Origin: Xenorhabdus kozodoii
Lineage (GTDB): Bacteria; Pseudomonadota; Gammaproteobacteria; Enterobacterales; Enterobacteriaceae
Assembly: GCF_002632875.1 (NCBI RefSeq)
Contig: NZ_NJCX01000006.1
Coordinates: 12,663-76,662 of the forward strand
Direction of reading: 5' to 3'
DNA: 64,000 bases
The position numbers were made by a program, and so were the translations under genes. Under the pieces are notes generated by a model that searched no databases, was not told the origin of the DNA, and worked only from the letters and a program-made list of their open reading frames with translations. The first letter of the stretch is position 1; each line of letters opens with the position of its first letter. Shown here in pieces: positions 9,856 to 21,517 of this stretch.

Positions 9856-9892
9856 CAGGCATTGCTATCCTTGGTTTTGGAATAAATGCCTG
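9856..9892. terminator. Probable bidirectional terminator, dadX/yeaD
   Basis: Eight-base perfect stem CAGGCATT/AATGCCTG around a 21-base loop that can pair further (TCC/GGA), followed by TTTT on the plus strand. It sits between the convergent dadX and yeaD genes. Confidence 0.6.
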
Positions 9893-9909
9893 TTTTATGG
9901 GTTTCTTGA

Positions 9910-10788
9910 TTATTCTCTTGAGAATTTACGACAGCGGATAACAACAGAGAGCCTGTCAGGGTTGCCATTTTTAGGCCGCAATGGGTTATTGATCCGTGCA
10001 GTCTCGATACAAGCCATATTCTTATAACCCTCTTTACCCATATCTTGCATGCTACTGGAAAGCGCTGCGCCAGGATTCCAACAGACGACATCGCTATGGT
10101 GATAGTGGTGTATTTCAATTGTTCGTTTCCATAGCGGATCTCTGAGCAGGCTAAAATCGTCTGGCTCTGTATAAATGCGATCGGTTCTTCCACGGAAGAT
10201 TAAATCTTCATCAAGATACAGCTCCCTATCGGCGAGGGAATCAATAAAATGTGCACCAAGGCCACTCACCTGAATTTGGTTGATGTCACTGACATTGAAG
10301 TAAGAGTGAAGGGCGCATGTAGCCTGATATTCACCGTGGGACTCTAACTCTATTTCGCAAGTTTCCCCTAATTTAAAGCGGGCAATCAGCGTGAATTCAT
10401 GTGGCCATAACTTATGGGTAAATGGGCTATTTTGCAATGTGAAGGTCAAAATAACACCATTTTCATTCTCATCATGCGCTTTGAGTTCCCAAGGTAATAT
10501 CCGTGCAAATCCGTGGCTGGGAGCCGCAGATGGACCAAACCAAGGCCAACAGATGGGAATACCACCACGAATGGCAGTGCCTGCACGGAAAAGGGAGTTA
10601 TCGCTGACCCATAATACGGGCTTTTCGTTATTGGGCTGCCAGGTAATCAAGTGTGCACCTTGAATACTGATCACCCCGCGAGCTTTAGGATGGGAAACAA
10701 CAATTAACGGAAAATCATCAATGTTTCGCTGGCTGATATAAGGGGAGAGTTGTTCTACAACCGGTAATGAGAAAATTTTATCAAGCAT
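9910..10788 (-). CDS. yeaD: D-hexose-6-phosphate mutarotase YeaD
   Basis: Cytosolic aldose-1-epimerase-like enzyme thought to interconvert the anomers of glucose-6-phosphate and related sugar phosphates. 292 residues form a galactose-mutarotase-type beta-sandwich. Conserved family blocks include GAHLITWQP, RGGIPICWPWFG, SHGFAR, ALHSYFNV (the His that acts as acid) and VVCWNPGA (active-site region). It lies beside gapA, as in E. coli. The start at 10788 (MLDKIFSLP) agrees with the family. Confidence 0.93.
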   Translation of the reverse strand: MLDKIFSLPVVEQLSPYISQRNIDDFPLIVVSHPKARGVISIQGAHLITWQPNNEKPVLWVSDNSLFRAGTAIRGGIPICWPWFGPSAAPSHGFARILPWELKAHDENENGVILTFTLQNSPFTHKLWPHEFTLIARFKLGETCEIELESHGEYQATCALHSYFNVSDINQIQVSGLGAHFIDSLADRELYLDEDLIFRGRTDRIYTEPDDFSLLRDPLWKRTIEIHHYHHSDVVCWNPGAALSSSMQDMGKEGYKNMACIETARINNPLRPKNGNPDRLSVVIRCRKFSRE

Positions 10789-10868
10789 CTGTCACAACCT
10801 TATGCAAACTTAAATTGGTAGTTGAACCAAGGGACAAGAATAGCTCAATATCTTAGTTTCATAAATAT

Positions 10869-10896
10869 AAAAGCCACCTGTAAACAGATGGCTTTT
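10869..10896 (-). terminator. gapA terminator
   Basis: Stem AAAAGCCAcCTG / CAGaTGGCTTTT with a 4-base loop and one internal mismatch, followed on the minus strand by a T/A-rich tail. It begins 20 bases after the gapA stop codon. Confidence 0.85.
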
Positions 10897-10916
10897 GCAC
10901 GTGGATAAAAATTCAA

Positions 10917-12254
<1,338 letters not shown>

Positions 12255-12668
12255 ATGGCTAAAAGTCAAAATATTTCCCTTTTTATAGAACAGCTTAGTG
12301 AAATTCAGCACTATGTTACACAAGAAGCAGGCACTGAGCCGCCATTTTCAGGAAAACTACTGCACAACAAAAACGAGGGTATTTATTATTGCCTGTGTTG
12401 CCGTCAGCCTTTATTTGTTTCTGATACGAAATTTGACTCAGGGTGTGGATGGCCGAGTTTTTACCAACCTGTTAGTGATAGTTCAATTACGTACATTGAT
12501 GATTATTCGCATAATATGCATCGAATAGAGGTGCGTTGTAGCCAATGTCAGGCACATTTGGGACATGTTTTTCCCGATGGGCCTAAACCGACAGGAGAAC
12601 GTTTTTGTATTAATTCAGCGGCACTGCATTTTATTGATAAAGAAACAGGCGAAGAAACAACGGGTTAA
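12255..12668 (+). CDS. msrB: Peptide methionine-R-sulfoxide reductase
   Basis: Repairs oxidised proteins by reducing methionine-R-sulfoxide, using thioredoxin. 137 residues. Zinc is held by Cys46-x-x-Cys49 and Cys95-x-x-Cys98, and the catalytic cysteine is Cys118 in [11 protein letters not shown]. The family block SGCGWPSFY is at 62-70. I chose ATG 12255 over GTG 12246 because AAGGTGG precedes it and the product then matches E. coli MsrB (137) in length. yeaC follows, as in E. coli. Confidence 0.96.
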   Translation: MAKSQNISLFIEQLSEIQHYVTQEAGTEPPFSGKLLHNKNEGIYYCLCCRQPLFVSDTKFDSGCGWPSFYQPVSDSSITYIDDYSHNMHRIEVRCSQCQAHLGHVFPDGPKPTGERFCINSAALHFIDKETGEETTG

Positions 12669-12822
12669 TGTTATATCTGGAATTTGGAAATATTCGCTTA
12701 ATAAGCTGAATGAAAAAACGATTCAGCCTATTTGGGGTAGAGCATTTGAGCTTATAGTTGTACAAGTAAAATATGTCGTGCATATACTGAAATAATGCAT
12801 ATAGCTATTTAAGGAAATTTTG

Positions 12823-13104
12823 ATGAAGTTGGATGATTTACTCTCCACCATGACACCTGAAATTTATCAACGATTAGCTCAGGCTGTTGAACTCGGAAAA
12901 TGGCAGGATGGTGTACCACTCACGCCAGAGCAGAAAGAATACAGTCTACAGGCGGTGATGCTTTGGCAAGCAAAATATAATCATGATCCTGAGCATATGA
13001 CGATTGGCACAGATGGTCAAATTACCATAAAAAGCAAACAGGAGTTAAAGGTGATCTTTCAGTCCGAAATGGTGACAAAATTAAAACCCCAGTCGGAAGA
13101 TTGA
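12823..13104 (+). CDS. yeaC: DUF1315 family protein YeaC
   Basis: Small conserved protein of unknown function, 93 residues, found next to msrB and pncA in enterobacteria. It is acidic and helical, with the conserved stretch TPEIYQRLAQAVELGKWQDG and a central LTPEQKEYSLQAVMLWQ block. AAGGAAATTT precedes ATG 12823. No catalytic motif is visible. Confidence 0.85.
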   Translation: MKLDDLLSTMTPEIYQRLAQAVELGKWQDGVPLTPEQKEYSLQAVMLWQAKYNHDPEHMTIGTDGQITIKSKQELKVIFQSEMVTKLKPQSED

Positions 13105-13121
13105 AATGGCCTGAATTGAAA

Positions 13122-13150
13122 ACCTCGTTCTATTCCTGTAAGGACGAGGT
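13122..13150. terminator. Hairpin between yeaC and pncA
   Basis: ACCTCGT/ACGAGGT stem with an inner TCCT/AGGA pairing, located after yeaC and followed by CATTTCTAG. It is a plausible terminator for yeaC, but the T-run is poor. Confidence 0.45.
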
Positions 13151-13243
13151 CATTTCTAGTTACCTTAATAATAAATATTAACCAGGTGTATTGATTAAAT
13201 TTATTAAATATTTTGAGTCGCTGGATGGGGGATTTTGCCCATG

Positions 13244-13882
13244 TCATAACATGGCGCTGATCTCACTTGGTGAGATTAACTTAGCCCCTTTTCTGGCCAT
13301 TTCTTCAAGTGCTTGTTGGCTATCCTCTTCCTGGATATTGACGCCACGGCAGCCATCAATAATGACATAGGTTTCATAACCTAGCGCCAAAGCATCAAGT
13401 ACAGTGAATTTCACACAATAATCGGTGGCGATGCCCATGACGAAGAGGCGTTGGATATTCTGCTCTGTTAACCAATCATCCAGACGGGTTTTACTTTTAT
13501 GGTCATTATCAAAGAATGCGCTGTAGCTATCTATTTGGGGATTTTCACCTTTTTGGAAGATCGCTTGAATCGCAGATTGGTTTAACAAAGGATGCAACGC
13601 TGCACCAAACTCGCCTTGGACACAATGGTTCGGCCACCATACTTGAGGAATGCCATTGAGTTCCCCCAATTCACCGACTTTTTGCCCTGAGTTTTTCGCA
13701 AAACTCAGGTGGTTAGCTGGGTGCCAATCCTGAGTTGCGATGATAGTGATATTGTTTTCCTGGCATCGTGCGATAACGTTATTGGCTACTTTAATCACTG
13801 CATCACTCTCTTTGACTGCCAAAGCCCCCCCGGTACAAAAATCATTTTGCAGATCAATCAGTAATAGTGCTGTTTTCATCAT
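13244..13882 (-). CDS. pncA: Nicotinamidase
   Basis: Hydrolyses nicotinamide to nicotinate for NAD recycling. 212 residues, isochorismatase fold. The catalytic triad parts are visible: Asp10 in LLIDLQNDF, a lysine in FQKGENP, and the nucleophilic cysteine in ATDYCVKFT near residue 157. Metal-binding residues lie in TQDWHPANH. Two adjacent ATGs compete (13882 and 13879); GAG lies 4 bases before the first and 7 before the second, so the second may be used. It lies 21 bases after ansA in the same direction, probably one transcript. Confidence 0.96.
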   Translation of the reverse strand: MMKTALLLIDLQNDFCTGGALAVKESDAVIKVANNVIARCQENNITIIATQDWHPANHLSFAKNSGQKVGELGELNGIPQVWWPNHCVQGEFGAALHPLLNQSAIQAIFQKGENPQIDSYSAFFDNDHKSKTRLDDWLTEQNIQRLFVMGIATDYCVKFTVLDALALGYETYVIIDGCRGVNIQEEDSQQALEEMARKGAKLISPSEISAML

Positions 13883-13903
13883 ATTTCTCGATTTACCTGT
13901 TGA

Positions 13904-14923
13904 TTATTCATTGGCATAACTCAATTCCCCTCGCAGATTTTGTTGCATCAGGTAGCGGATCTCTTCAGGTGTATAAGATTGGCTCAATAAATAGTGCAAT
14001 TTCGTTAAAGTTGCCTCAAAAGTCATGTCATAGCCACTGATAACACCGGATGCCGCCAGAGAATGCCCCGTTGCATAGCCTTCCATATTGACCCGGCCAG
14101 AAATACATTGTGTCAAGTTAACCACAATAATGCCCCGCTCGGTGGCACTCTTTAACGTTTGCAGCAAATCCGCACGTTGAGGCGCATTGCCAACACCATA
14201 TGAGCGCAAAATCAATGCCTTGACCGGTTGCATCAGAATATTTTCTACCACCTGACTGGACAATCCCGGATAGATGGTTATAACACCAATCGGTTGTGAT
14301 GTGATTGGATTAACAACAAACTCATCATGACTAACGGGGATGGGATTTGTTTTAAAGGTACGGATACTTATTCCAGCTTCGATGAGCGGTGAACAGTTAG
14401 GTGATGAGAAAGCATCAAAGCCATCAGCATGGGCTTTAATTGTCCTGTTTCCACGAAACAACTTATTGTTAAAAAACAGGCTAACTTCGTTAATAGGGTA
14501 ATTCGCTGCAAGATACAGTGCATTTAGGAGATTGGTTTGTCCATCGGAACGCAGTGCTTCTAGGGGTATTTGTGACCCTGTCACGATAATAGGTTTATTA
14601 AGGTTTTCGAACATAAAGGAGAGTGCTGACGCGGTGAAGGCCATGGTATCCGTACCATGCAGGATCACAAAGCCATCATAGTCATGGTAATTTTGATAGA
14701 TATCGTTTGCGATAATGCCCCAGTCGTCAGGACTCATATCAGAAGAATCAATCAGGGGGTGGTGTTCACGGATTGTGAATGTTGGCATTTCTGGACGGTG
14801 AAATTCTGGCATTTTGGCGAGTTGTTGCTGTAAATGACCGGAAACGGGAATGTATCCATTGGGAGAATGTTGCATCCCAATAGTACCGCCAGTGTAAACA
14901 ACATAGATCGATTTCTTCTGCAT
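13904..14923 (-). CDS. ansA: L-asparaginase I, cytoplasmic
   Basis: Hydrolyses L-asparagine to aspartate and ammonia. 339 residues and no signal peptide, in line with the cytoplasmic low-affinity isozyme. Both active-site threonine motifs are present: YTGGTIGM (residues 10-17) and LHGTDTMAFTASALSF (about residue 90). It forms an operon with pncA; both release ammonia from amides. Expression probably starts after the sppA terminator just upstream. Confidence 0.95.
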   Translation of the reverse strand: MQKKSIYVVYTGGTIGMQHSPNGYIPVSGHLQQQLAKMPEFHRPEMPTFTIREHHPLIDSSDMSPDDWGIIANDIYQNYHDYDGFVILHGTDTMAFTASALSFMFENLNKPIIVTGSQIPLEALRSDGQTNLLNALYLAANYPINEVSLFFNNKLFRGNRTIKAHADGFDAFSSPNCSPLIEAGISIRTFKTNPIPVSHDEFVVNPITSQPIGVITIYPGLSSQVVENILMQPVKALILRSYGVGNAPQRADLLQTLKSATERGIIVVNLTQCISGRVNMEGYATGHSLAASGVISGYDMTFEATLTKLHYLLSQSYTPEEIRYLMQQNLRGELSYANE

Positions 14924-14978
14924 GGTAACGCCTCAATAAAAACATTTAACCGGATTATAGGGAGTATCAAGAATAAAA

Positions 14979-15004
14979 AAAGCCTGATGGTGAGATCAGG
15001 CTTT
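14979..15004 (-). terminator. sppA terminator
   Basis: Nine-base perfect stem AAAGCCTGA/TCAGGCTTT with an 8-base loop, followed on the minus strand by a T-run. It lies 29 bases after the sppA stop and upstream of ansA. Confidence 0.9.
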
Positions 15005-15032
15005 AAATTTGGCAGAAACTGCGTGAGTTGTT

Positions 15033-16910
15033 TTAACGGATATCGACACAATTCAGGCAGAATGTATAGATATTCTGTGGATCATTCATCCTGTTGTAAA
15101 ATACCGCTTGTTTTTTCACATCCTGAGCGACTTCGGCCAGTGGTGCTGGCAACATTGACTGCAAGGTATTGGGCAATAGTGCTTGCGCAGATGAAGACAT
15201 TCCCATCATGAATTTTTCAGAGAATGAAAGCTCAGGTTGCATCCAGTCCAGTGAGGCATTTTTAACCTTTGCCAATTCAGCGGCTTTTTTAACGGCATCA
15301 TCAAAATCACCCAGTTGGTCGACCAGGCCATGTTTTTTGGCATCAATGCCGCTCCAAACACGTCCTTGGGCGATGTCATTGATTTCATCCAGAGATTTAT
15401 TGCGGGCATTGGCAACCAGCTTGATAAATCTACTGTAGCCGTTCTCAATAGCTAGCTGTATTGCATCGGAAAACGGCTGGTTGATACCTTTGGTTGCAGA
15501 AATATCGGCAAACGGGGTTGTTGAAACACCATCAGTATTCACGCCAACGTAATTGAGGCTCTTTTCAAAGGTTTGCATGACACCAAAAATACCAATGGAG
15601 CCGGTTAATGTACTCGGATCAGCGATAATGTAGTTCGCAGGGGTAGAGATCCAGTAACCGCCTGAGGCAGCTACCCCGCCCATTGAAACAACGATAGGTT
15701 TCGCATTTCCTGTCTTGTCATCTCGGATAGCAACCAACTCGTTACGAATAATTTCAGATGCCCCAACACTGCCACCAGGGCTGTTTATTCGTAGTACGAT
15801 CGCTTTTATATTGGGGTTATGGTGCGCTGTACGCAGTTGTTCAACAAGGGTGTCACTGCCAACAATACCGGGTAATTGCTTGCCTTCTAAAATTGCCCCG
15901 TCAGCAATAATGACAGCAATGTTACCTTTATTACCTGTATCTTGTACGGGTTTCAGGCCAATGTAGTCGTAAATGCTAATATAATTGAAATGTTTTTGTT
16001 CTTTATTCCAACCGAATTTTTCCCGCATTTCCTTCTCAACGGCACCGCGTGGCGCAATAGTGTCCACCAGTTTGTTTTGGTACGCATACAGTGAAGAGTC
16101 GCCACCCACTTTACGGAGTTTCTCGATAAAATTTGTTGCGCCGGGGAAGACTTGATCGACAGGGATATGCCGGTTAACTGCAATGGCATTTAAGTAATTA
16201 TCCCAAAGTTCGTTGAGCCAGAGGCTGTCAGCTTCACGGGCTTCTTTTGACATATTGTCACGCAATAAGGGTTCAACGGCGGATTTATAGGTTCCCACAC
16301 GGAAAATATGGGTAGATACTTTCAATGTATCCAATAATGACTTGTAATATAAATGGTTGGTGGAGAAACCACGGATATCAACAGCCCCTAATGGGGATAG
16401 GTAGATTTTATTGGCATAGCTGGCTAAATAATATTGTGATTGGCTGTAATAATCACCAATTGCAAAAACAGGTTTACCGGTTGCTTTAAATTCGTTGATA
16501 GCCTTACCAATATATCTCATGGAAGTCTGGTCTGCGCCGATGAAATCATTCAGCTTTAATACCATACCTGTAATTTGGGGATCGTCTTTTGCGCGACGAA
16601 TGCTGTCAACAACGTCAAACACAGAAGTTTCTTTATCATTGTTACTGGAAGACCCAAGAAGATTTTTTGCGAATTGTTCAAGAGGATTGCGGGCAGTGAC
16701 GCGATCCAAAACAATACCAGACAGGTCGACATATAATGCTCCGTGATAGTTATCATCAAGTTTGGATTGTTGGTGATAAACGATGACGCCAAAAGCGACA
16801 ACCACAATTAACAGAATAAAAATAAGATTGAAAATAAATTGGCGCACAAAATTGAGGAGCTTCCAACTCCATTTAAATAATGCCGCCGTGAATTGCCATA
16901 AAGTGCGCAT
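15033..16910 (-). CDS. sppA: Protease IV, signal peptide peptidase SppA
   Basis: Inner-membrane serine protease that degrades released signal peptides. 625 residues with one N-terminal membrane anchor (about residues 20-46) and two tandem ClpP-like domains. The Ser-Lys dyad is split between them, as in E. coli: the lysine in RVGTYKSAVEP (about 207) and the serine in GGVAASGGYW (about 411). The active-site neighbour RINSPGGSVGASE is present. The C-terminus is a few residues longer than in E. coli (618). Confidence 0.96.
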   Translation of the reverse strand: MRTLWQFTAALFKWSWKLLNFVRQFIFNLIFILLIVVVAFGVIVYHQQSKLDDNYHGALYVDLSGIVLDRVTARNPLEQFAKNLLGSSSNNDKETSVFDVVDSIRRAKDDPQITGMVLKLNDFIGADQTSMRYIGKAINEFKATGKPVFAIGDYYSQSQYYLASYANKIYLSPLGAVDIRGFSTNHLYYKSLLDTLKVSTHIFRVGTYKSAVEPLLRDNMSKEAREADSLWLNELWDNYLNAIAVNRHIPVDQVFPGATNFIEKLRKVGGDSSLYAYQNKLVDTIAPRGAVEKEMREKFGWNKEQKHFNYISIYDYIGLKPVQDTGNKGNIAVIIADGAILEGKQLPGIVGSDTLVEQLRTAHHNPNIKAIVLRINSPGGSVGASEIIRNELVAIRDDKTGNAKPIVVSMGGVAASGGYWISTPANYIIADPSTLTGSIGIFGVMQTFEKSLNYVGVNTDGVSTTPFADISATKGINQPFSDAIQLAIENGYSRFIKLVANARNKSLDEINDIAQGRVWSGIDAKKHGLVDQLGDFDDAVKKAAELAKVKNASLDWMQPELSFSEKFMMGMSSSAQALLPNTLQSMLPAPLAEVAQDVKKQAVFYNRMNDPQNIYTFCLNCVDIR

Positions 16911-17077
16911 ATTGTCTCCGGTTATGGTATCAAATGGGGTTATCCTAATCAGCTTGGTTAGAAATGTCAGCCGGAAATCATGTTAATGATTGAAAAAACA
17001 GTTTATGTGCTTTCATTCATTAACGAATAAACAGAGAATGTTGGCTTGTGACAGATTATCTTATTTAGGAGAAAATA

Positions 17078-17629
17078 ATGAATGCTTTGGAACTTTTGTT
17101 AAATCGTCGTTCAGTTTCGCGTTTAACAACCCCCGCACCAGAAGGAAATGAATTACAACATATTTTAGCAGCCGGGATGAGGGCGCCTGACCATGGGGCT
17201 TTGCGTCCTTGGCATTTTGTTGTGATGCAGGGGGAAGGCATGGATAAATTCAGTCATCTCCTTGAAAAAGCGGCCATTGAAGGCGGCTTAGGAAAAGAAG
17301 TTGAAGAGAAGGCAAAAAATGCCCCTTACCGGGCACCGATGATCATTACTGTTATCGCCAAAGTGGTTGACCATGTAAAAGTTCCGGCATGGGAACAAGT
17401 CGTTGCTGCGGGGTGTGCTGTTCATGCCATGCAGATGGCCGCCGTCGCCCAAGGTTTCGGCGGGATATGGCGTTCAGGTTCATGGACAGAAGATCCCGTT
17501 GTCAGGGCGGGTTTGGGATGTGGGGAAAATGACAAAATTGTTGGATTCCTCTATTTAGGAACGCCAGAACTTAGGGCGCCAGCAAAAGTCGCAACACCAG
17601 ATTTGACAAATTTTGTCAGTTATTTCTAA
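17078..17629 (+). CDS. ydjA: NAD(P)H nitroreductase YdjA
   Basis: FMN-dependent oxidoreductase of the small nitroreductase family, 183 residues, physiological substrate unknown. Family marks are the N-terminal NRRSVSRLT (FMN phosphate contact), [13 protein letters not shown] and GGIWRSGSW. Shine-Dalgarno TTAGGAG precedes the start. First gene of ydjA-selD-topB, the standard enterobacterial order. Confidence 0.93.
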   Translation: MNALELLLNRRSVSRLTTPAPEGNELQHILAAGMRAPDHGALRPWHFVVMQGEGMDKFSHLLEKAAIEGGLGKEVEEKAKNAPYRAPMIITVIAKVVDHVKVPAWEQVVAAGCAVHAMQMAAVAQGFGGIWRSGSWTEDPVVRAGLGCGENDKIVGFLYLGTPELRAPAKVATPDLTNFVSYF

Positions 17630-17660
17630 TTTGTCAGTGACTTTTTAACTGGAGTGACTC

Positions 17661-18704
17661 ATGTCAACAGAAATCCGTCTGACCCAATATAGCCATGGTG
17701 CCGGATGTGGCTGCAAAATTTCGCCTAAAGTGCTGGAAACGATTTTGCACAGTGAACAGGCAAAATTCCTCGATCCTAATCTTTTAGTCGGCAATGAAAC
17801 CCGTGATGATGCTGCTGTGTATGATATTGGTAATGGCACAGGCATCGTGAGTACTACGGATTTTTTTATGCCTATTGTTGATGATCCTTTTGATTTTGGC
17901 CGTATTGCGGCCACCAATGCCATCAGCGATATCTATGCGATGGGTGGAAAGCCGATCATGGCAATTGCGATCTTAGGCTGGCCAATTAATAAACTGGCGC
18001 CTGAAATTGCGCAAAAAGTCATTGAGGGAGGCCGGGCTGTTTGCAAAGAAGCGGGTATTTCCCTGGCGGGAGGACATTCTATTGATGCACCTGAACCCAT
18101 ATTTGGTTTGGCGGTGACAGGTATCATCAATATTGAACGTGTGAAGCGTAATAACCAGGCAAAAGCGGGAAGCCTCCTGTTCCTGACTAAACCTTTGGGC
18201 GTTGGCGTGTTGACTACGGCCGAGAAGAAAGGTTTGCTTCAACCTGAACACCAAGGCATGGCGAAAGAAATGATGTGCCAGTTGAATAAAGCGGGGACAG
18301 ATTTTGCGGCAATTGATGGCGTTACAGCGATGACGGATGTCACAGGCTTTGGCTTGTTAGGGCATTTGAGTGAGATTTGTGAAGGCTCAGGCGTTCAAGC
18401 CAACGTCAAATTTTCACAAATTCCGCGATTGCCAAATGTTGATGTTTATATCGAAAAAGGTTGCGTACCTGGTGGCACAGGACGCAACTTTGACAGTTAT
18501 GGGCACTTAATTGGGAAGATGACTCCCCATCAACGTCATCTCCTGTGTGACCCACAAACTTCGGGTGGTTTATTGCTGGCGATTTTACCGGATGCCGTGG
18601 AAGAGGCGAAAGCCATTGCACGAAGCCACAATATTAATTTTATTGCTGTTGGTGAACTGACTGAACCAAGTTCAGACAGGGCACTCATTGAAGTTTTTGA
18701 ATAA
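17661..18704 (+). CDS. selD: Selenide, water dikinase
   Basis: Makes selenophosphate from selenide and ATP, the selenium donor for selenocysteine and for selenouridine in tRNA. 347 residues. The glycine-rich N-terminal loop carries Cys16 in GAGCGCK; the position is Cys here, not selenocysteine. Lys19 is the catalytic lysine. ATP-binding aspartates lie in DDAAVYD and TTDFFMP. It ends 4 bases before topB, so the two are translationally close. Confidence 0.96.
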   Translation: MSTEIRLTQYSHGAGCGCKISPKVLETILHSEQAKFLDPNLLVGNETRDDAAVYDIGNGTGIVSTTDFFMPIVDDPFDFGRIAATNAISDIYAMGGKPIMAIAILGWPINKLAPEIAQKVIEGGRAVCKEAGISLAGGHSIDAPEPIFGLAVTGIINIERVKRNNQAKAGSLLFLTKPLGVGVLTTAEKKGLLQPEHQGMAKEMMCQLNKAGTDFAAIDGVTAMTDVTGFGLLGHLSEICEGSGVQANVKFSQIPRLPNVDVYIEKGCVPGGTGRNFDSYGHLIGKMTPHQRHLLCDPQTSGGLLLAILPDAVEEAKAIARSHNINFIAVGELTEPSSDRALIEVFE

Positions 18705-18708
18705 TTCC

Positions 18709-20655
18709 ATGCGTCTTTTTATTGCAGAAAAACCCAGTCTCGCGAGAGCTATCGCAGAGGTTTTACCGAAACCACATCGACGTGGGGATGGGTTCATTGA
18801 ATGCGGTAGTAACCAGTTTGTAACCTGGTGTGTTGGTCATCTTTTGGAACAGGCTGAACCCGATGCTTACGATAGTCGTTATGGGCGTTGGGTATTGGCT
18901 GATTTACCAATCATTCCTGAAAAATGGCAGTTAAAACCACGGGCAGACGTGGCCAAACAGCTTAATACCATTAAATCTCTGTTGGAGAGGGCCGAGGAAA
19001 TCGTCCATGCCGGTGACCCTGATCGTGAAGGTCAATTGCTGGTGGATGAAGTGCTGGATTTTTTAAATCTGGATAGCGGAAAAAAGCACAATGTTCAGCG
19101 ATGCCTCATTAATGACCTTAACCCTCAGGCAGTGGCAAAAGCGATTGAACGGCTAAGAAGCAATCGGGAGTTTATCCCTCTGTGTGTTTCTGCACTTGCC
19201 AGAGCCAGGGCGGATTGGCTTTATGGCATCAATATGACCCGCGCTTACACTTTGTTGGGCAAAAATGCCGGGTATCAGGGGGTATTATCGGTTGGGCGTG
19301 TCCAAACGCCAGTTTTAGGTTTGGTTGTGCGCCGCGATGAAGAGATCGAAAATTTCGTACCGAAAGACTTCTTTGAAGTTAAAGCGCACATTGTTACACC
19401 TAATGAAGAACGATTTACCGCGTTATGGCAACCCAGTGAATCTTGCATTGATTTTCAGGATGAAGAAGGGAGAATCATTCACCGGCCATTAGCTGAACAT
19501 GTTGTTGCGCGTATTACCGGACAGCCTGCCAATGTCTCTGCCTATCAGGATAAGCGTGAACCAGAAACGGCGCCATTACCGTTTTCCCTTTCATCCTTGC
19601 AGATTGAAGCGGCCAGACGTTTTGGCTTGAGTGCTCAGGATATCCTTGATATTTGCCAGCGGCTTTATGAAACCCATAAGTTAATTACCTACCCACGCTC
19701 TGACTGCCGTTACTTGCCGGAAGAACACTTTGCGGGGCGTCATGCGGTCTTGAATGCCATTTCGGTTCATGCCACCCATTTGCTTCCGCAGGATGCTTTG
19801 GATATAGAGCAAAAAAACCGTTGTTGGGATGATAAGAAGGTTGACGCTCACCATGCCATTGTTCCCACTGCACGTAGTAGCCAAGTCAAATTAACAGAAA
19901 ATGAAAGCCATATTTATGGCTTGATTGCCCGCCAATACCTGATGCAGTTTTTCCCTGATGCAATATTCCGAAAGTGCACGATTGAACTTGATATTGCAGG
20001 AGGGAAATTTATTGCTAAGGCGCGTTTTCTGGCAGAAGCCGGTTGGAGAACCCTGCTTGGCAATAAGGAACGGGATGAAGAAAATGAAGGTACACCATTG
20101 CCCGTGGTTGCTAAAGGCGATGAGTTATTATGTGAGAAAGGCGAAGTGGTGGAAAGGCAGACACAGCCTCCACGGCCTTTCACTGATGCTACGTTATTGT
20201 CTGCCATGACGGGTATCGCTCGATTTGTGCAGGATAAAGCGTTGAAAAAGGTGCTTCGTGCAACCGATGGCTTAGGTACGGAAGCGACCAGAGCGGGGAT
20301 CATTGAATTGCTGTTCAAGCGGGACTTCCTGTACAAAAAAGGACGTTATATCCATGCCACGCCGGCAGGCAGGGCGTTGATCCATGTATTGCCGGATATG
20401 GCCGTATTACCCGATATGACCGCACATTGGGAATCCCGGCTGACGCAAATCAGCGAAAAGCAATTCCGCTATCAGGATTTTATGTTACCTCTTCAGGAAA
20501 CGTTACAGCAATTGATCTGGCAGGCAAAACAGCATCGTAATTTGAAGGCTTTTAGGGATTTACCTCCCGTTCCTGTTAATACTAAAAAGGGGAAAGGAAA
20601 GCAGATAAAATCCGGTAAGGGGAGGGCAAAGAAAGATCAAGCTAAGCAGGGATAA
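18709..20655 (+). CDS. topB: DNA topoisomerase III
   Basis: Type IA topoisomerase that decatenates DNA and resolves recombination and replication intermediates with RecQ. 648 residues. The TOPRIM motif is at the N-terminus ([14 protein letters not shown], then [12 protein letters not shown] for Mg2+). The active-site tyrosine is Tyr328 in [13 protein letters not shown]. The decatenation-loop region and a Lys-rich C-terminal tail follow. The frame opens at 18688 inside selD, but ATG 18709 begins the conserved MRLFIAEKP. Confidence 0.96.
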   Translation: MRLFIAEKPSLARAIAEVLPKPHRRGDGFIECGSNQFVTWCVGHLLEQAEPDAYDSRYGRWVLADLPIIPEKWQLKPRADVAKQLNTIKSLLERAEEIVHAGDPDREGQLLVDEVLDFLNLDSGKKHNVQRCLINDLNPQAVAKAIERLRSNREFIPLCVSALARARADWLYGINMTRAYTLLGKNAGYQGVLSVGRVQTPVLGLVVRRDEEIENFVPKDFFEVKAHIVTPNEERFTALWQPSESCIDFQDEEGRIIHRPLAEHVVARITGQPANVSAYQDKREPETAPLPFSLSSLQIEAARRFGLSAQDILDICQRLYETHKLITYPRSDCRYLPEEHFAGRHAVLNAISVHATHLLPQDALDIEQKNRCWDDKKVDAHHAIVPTARSSQVKLTENESHIYGLIARQYLMQFFPDAIFRKCTIELDIAGGKFIAKARFLAEAGWRTLLGNKERDEENEGTPLPVVAKGDELLCEKGEVVERQTQPPRPFTDATLLSAMTGIARFVQDKALKKVLRATDGLGTEATRAGIIELLFKRDFLYKKGRYIHATPAGRALIHVLPDMAVLPDMTAHWESRLTQISEKQFRYQDFMLPLQETLQQLIWQAKQHRNLKAFRDLPPVPVNTKKGKGKQIKSGKGRAKKDQAKQG

Positions 20656-20667
20656 CCTGAAATGCTG

Positions 20668-20696
20668 ACACAGCACCATAATGGGTGGTGCTGTGT
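20668..20696. terminator. Terminator between topB and xthA
   Basis: Eleven-base perfect stem ACACAGCACCA/TGGTGCTGTGT with a 7-base loop, between two convergent genes. The T-run is short on both sides. Confidence 0.8.
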
Positions 20697-20710
20697 TTCA
20701 TGATCGCGGC

Positions 20711-21517
20711 TTATATTTTAAATTCTGTCCAAACAGGGGCATGATCAGACGGTTTTTCCATGCTGCGGATAGCATAATCGATACCCGAAGAAACGCATTT
20801 TTCAGCTAATGGATGGCTGGCAAGCAGCAAATCAATGCGCAGCCCCCGATTATCATCAAAACCCTTTGAACGATAGTCGAACCATGAAAATTGGTCATTA
20901 ACTTCAGGGTATTGTGCCCGGAATGTATCAATGAAACCCCAATTTTTCAGGCGCGCCATCCACTCTCGTTCTTCTGGCAAAAAAGAGCATTTCCCCGTCT
21001 TTAACCAGCGTTTCTGGTTGTTTTCTCCGATACCAATATCGAGATCGGTTGGGCTGATATTCATGTCTCCCATAATCAGAATGTGAGACTCTGGAGAATG
21101 GTTGGTTTCCAGATAAGAGAGTAGATCTTGATAAAACTTTTCTTTTGCAGGAAATTTAGTTGGATGATCACGGCTCTCCCCTTGGGGAAAATAGCCATTG
21201 ATGACAGTCAGTAAACCCAAAGGTGTTTCGATATCGGCCATGATAATGCGGCGTTGTGCATCATCGTCATCAGTAGGAAAACCTTTACGGATATCTATTG
21301 GTTGTTGACGGGTTAACAGGGCGACACCGTAGTGTGCTTTTTGACCATGATAAAAGACGTGATAACCCAGCTTGTTGACTTCTTCCAGCGGGAACATTTC
21401 ATCATGGACTTTTATTTCTTGTAATCCGATAACATCGGGTTGGTGTTGTTCAACAATGGCAGCGAGTTGATGTTGGCGTGCTCTTAACCCATTTATATTG
21501 AATGATATAAATTTCAT
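20711..21517 (-). CDS. xthA: Exonuclease III
   Basis: Major AP endonuclease and 3'-5' exonuclease of base-excision repair. 268 residues, the E. coli length. Catalytic residues of the EEP fold are visible: Glu34 in GLQEIK, Asp and Asn in [14 protein letters not shown] (about 151 and 153), and the SDHAPVW motif with His259. Right-hand edge of the conserved block; beyond it the sequence becomes AT-rich and variable. Confidence 0.97.
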   Translation of the reverse strand: MKFISFNINGLRARQHQLAAIVEQHQPDVIGLQEIKVHDEMFPLEEVNKLGYHVFYHGQKAHYGVALLTRQQPIDIRKGFPTDDDDAQRRIIMADIETPLGLLTVINGYFPQGESRDHPTKFPAKEKFYQDLLSYLETNHSPESHILIMGDMNISPTDLDIGIGENNQKRWLKTGKCSFLPEEREWMARLKNWGFIDTFRAQYPEVNDQFSWFDYRSKGFDDNRGLRIDLLLASHPLAEKCVSSGIDYAIRSMEKPSDHAPVWTEFKI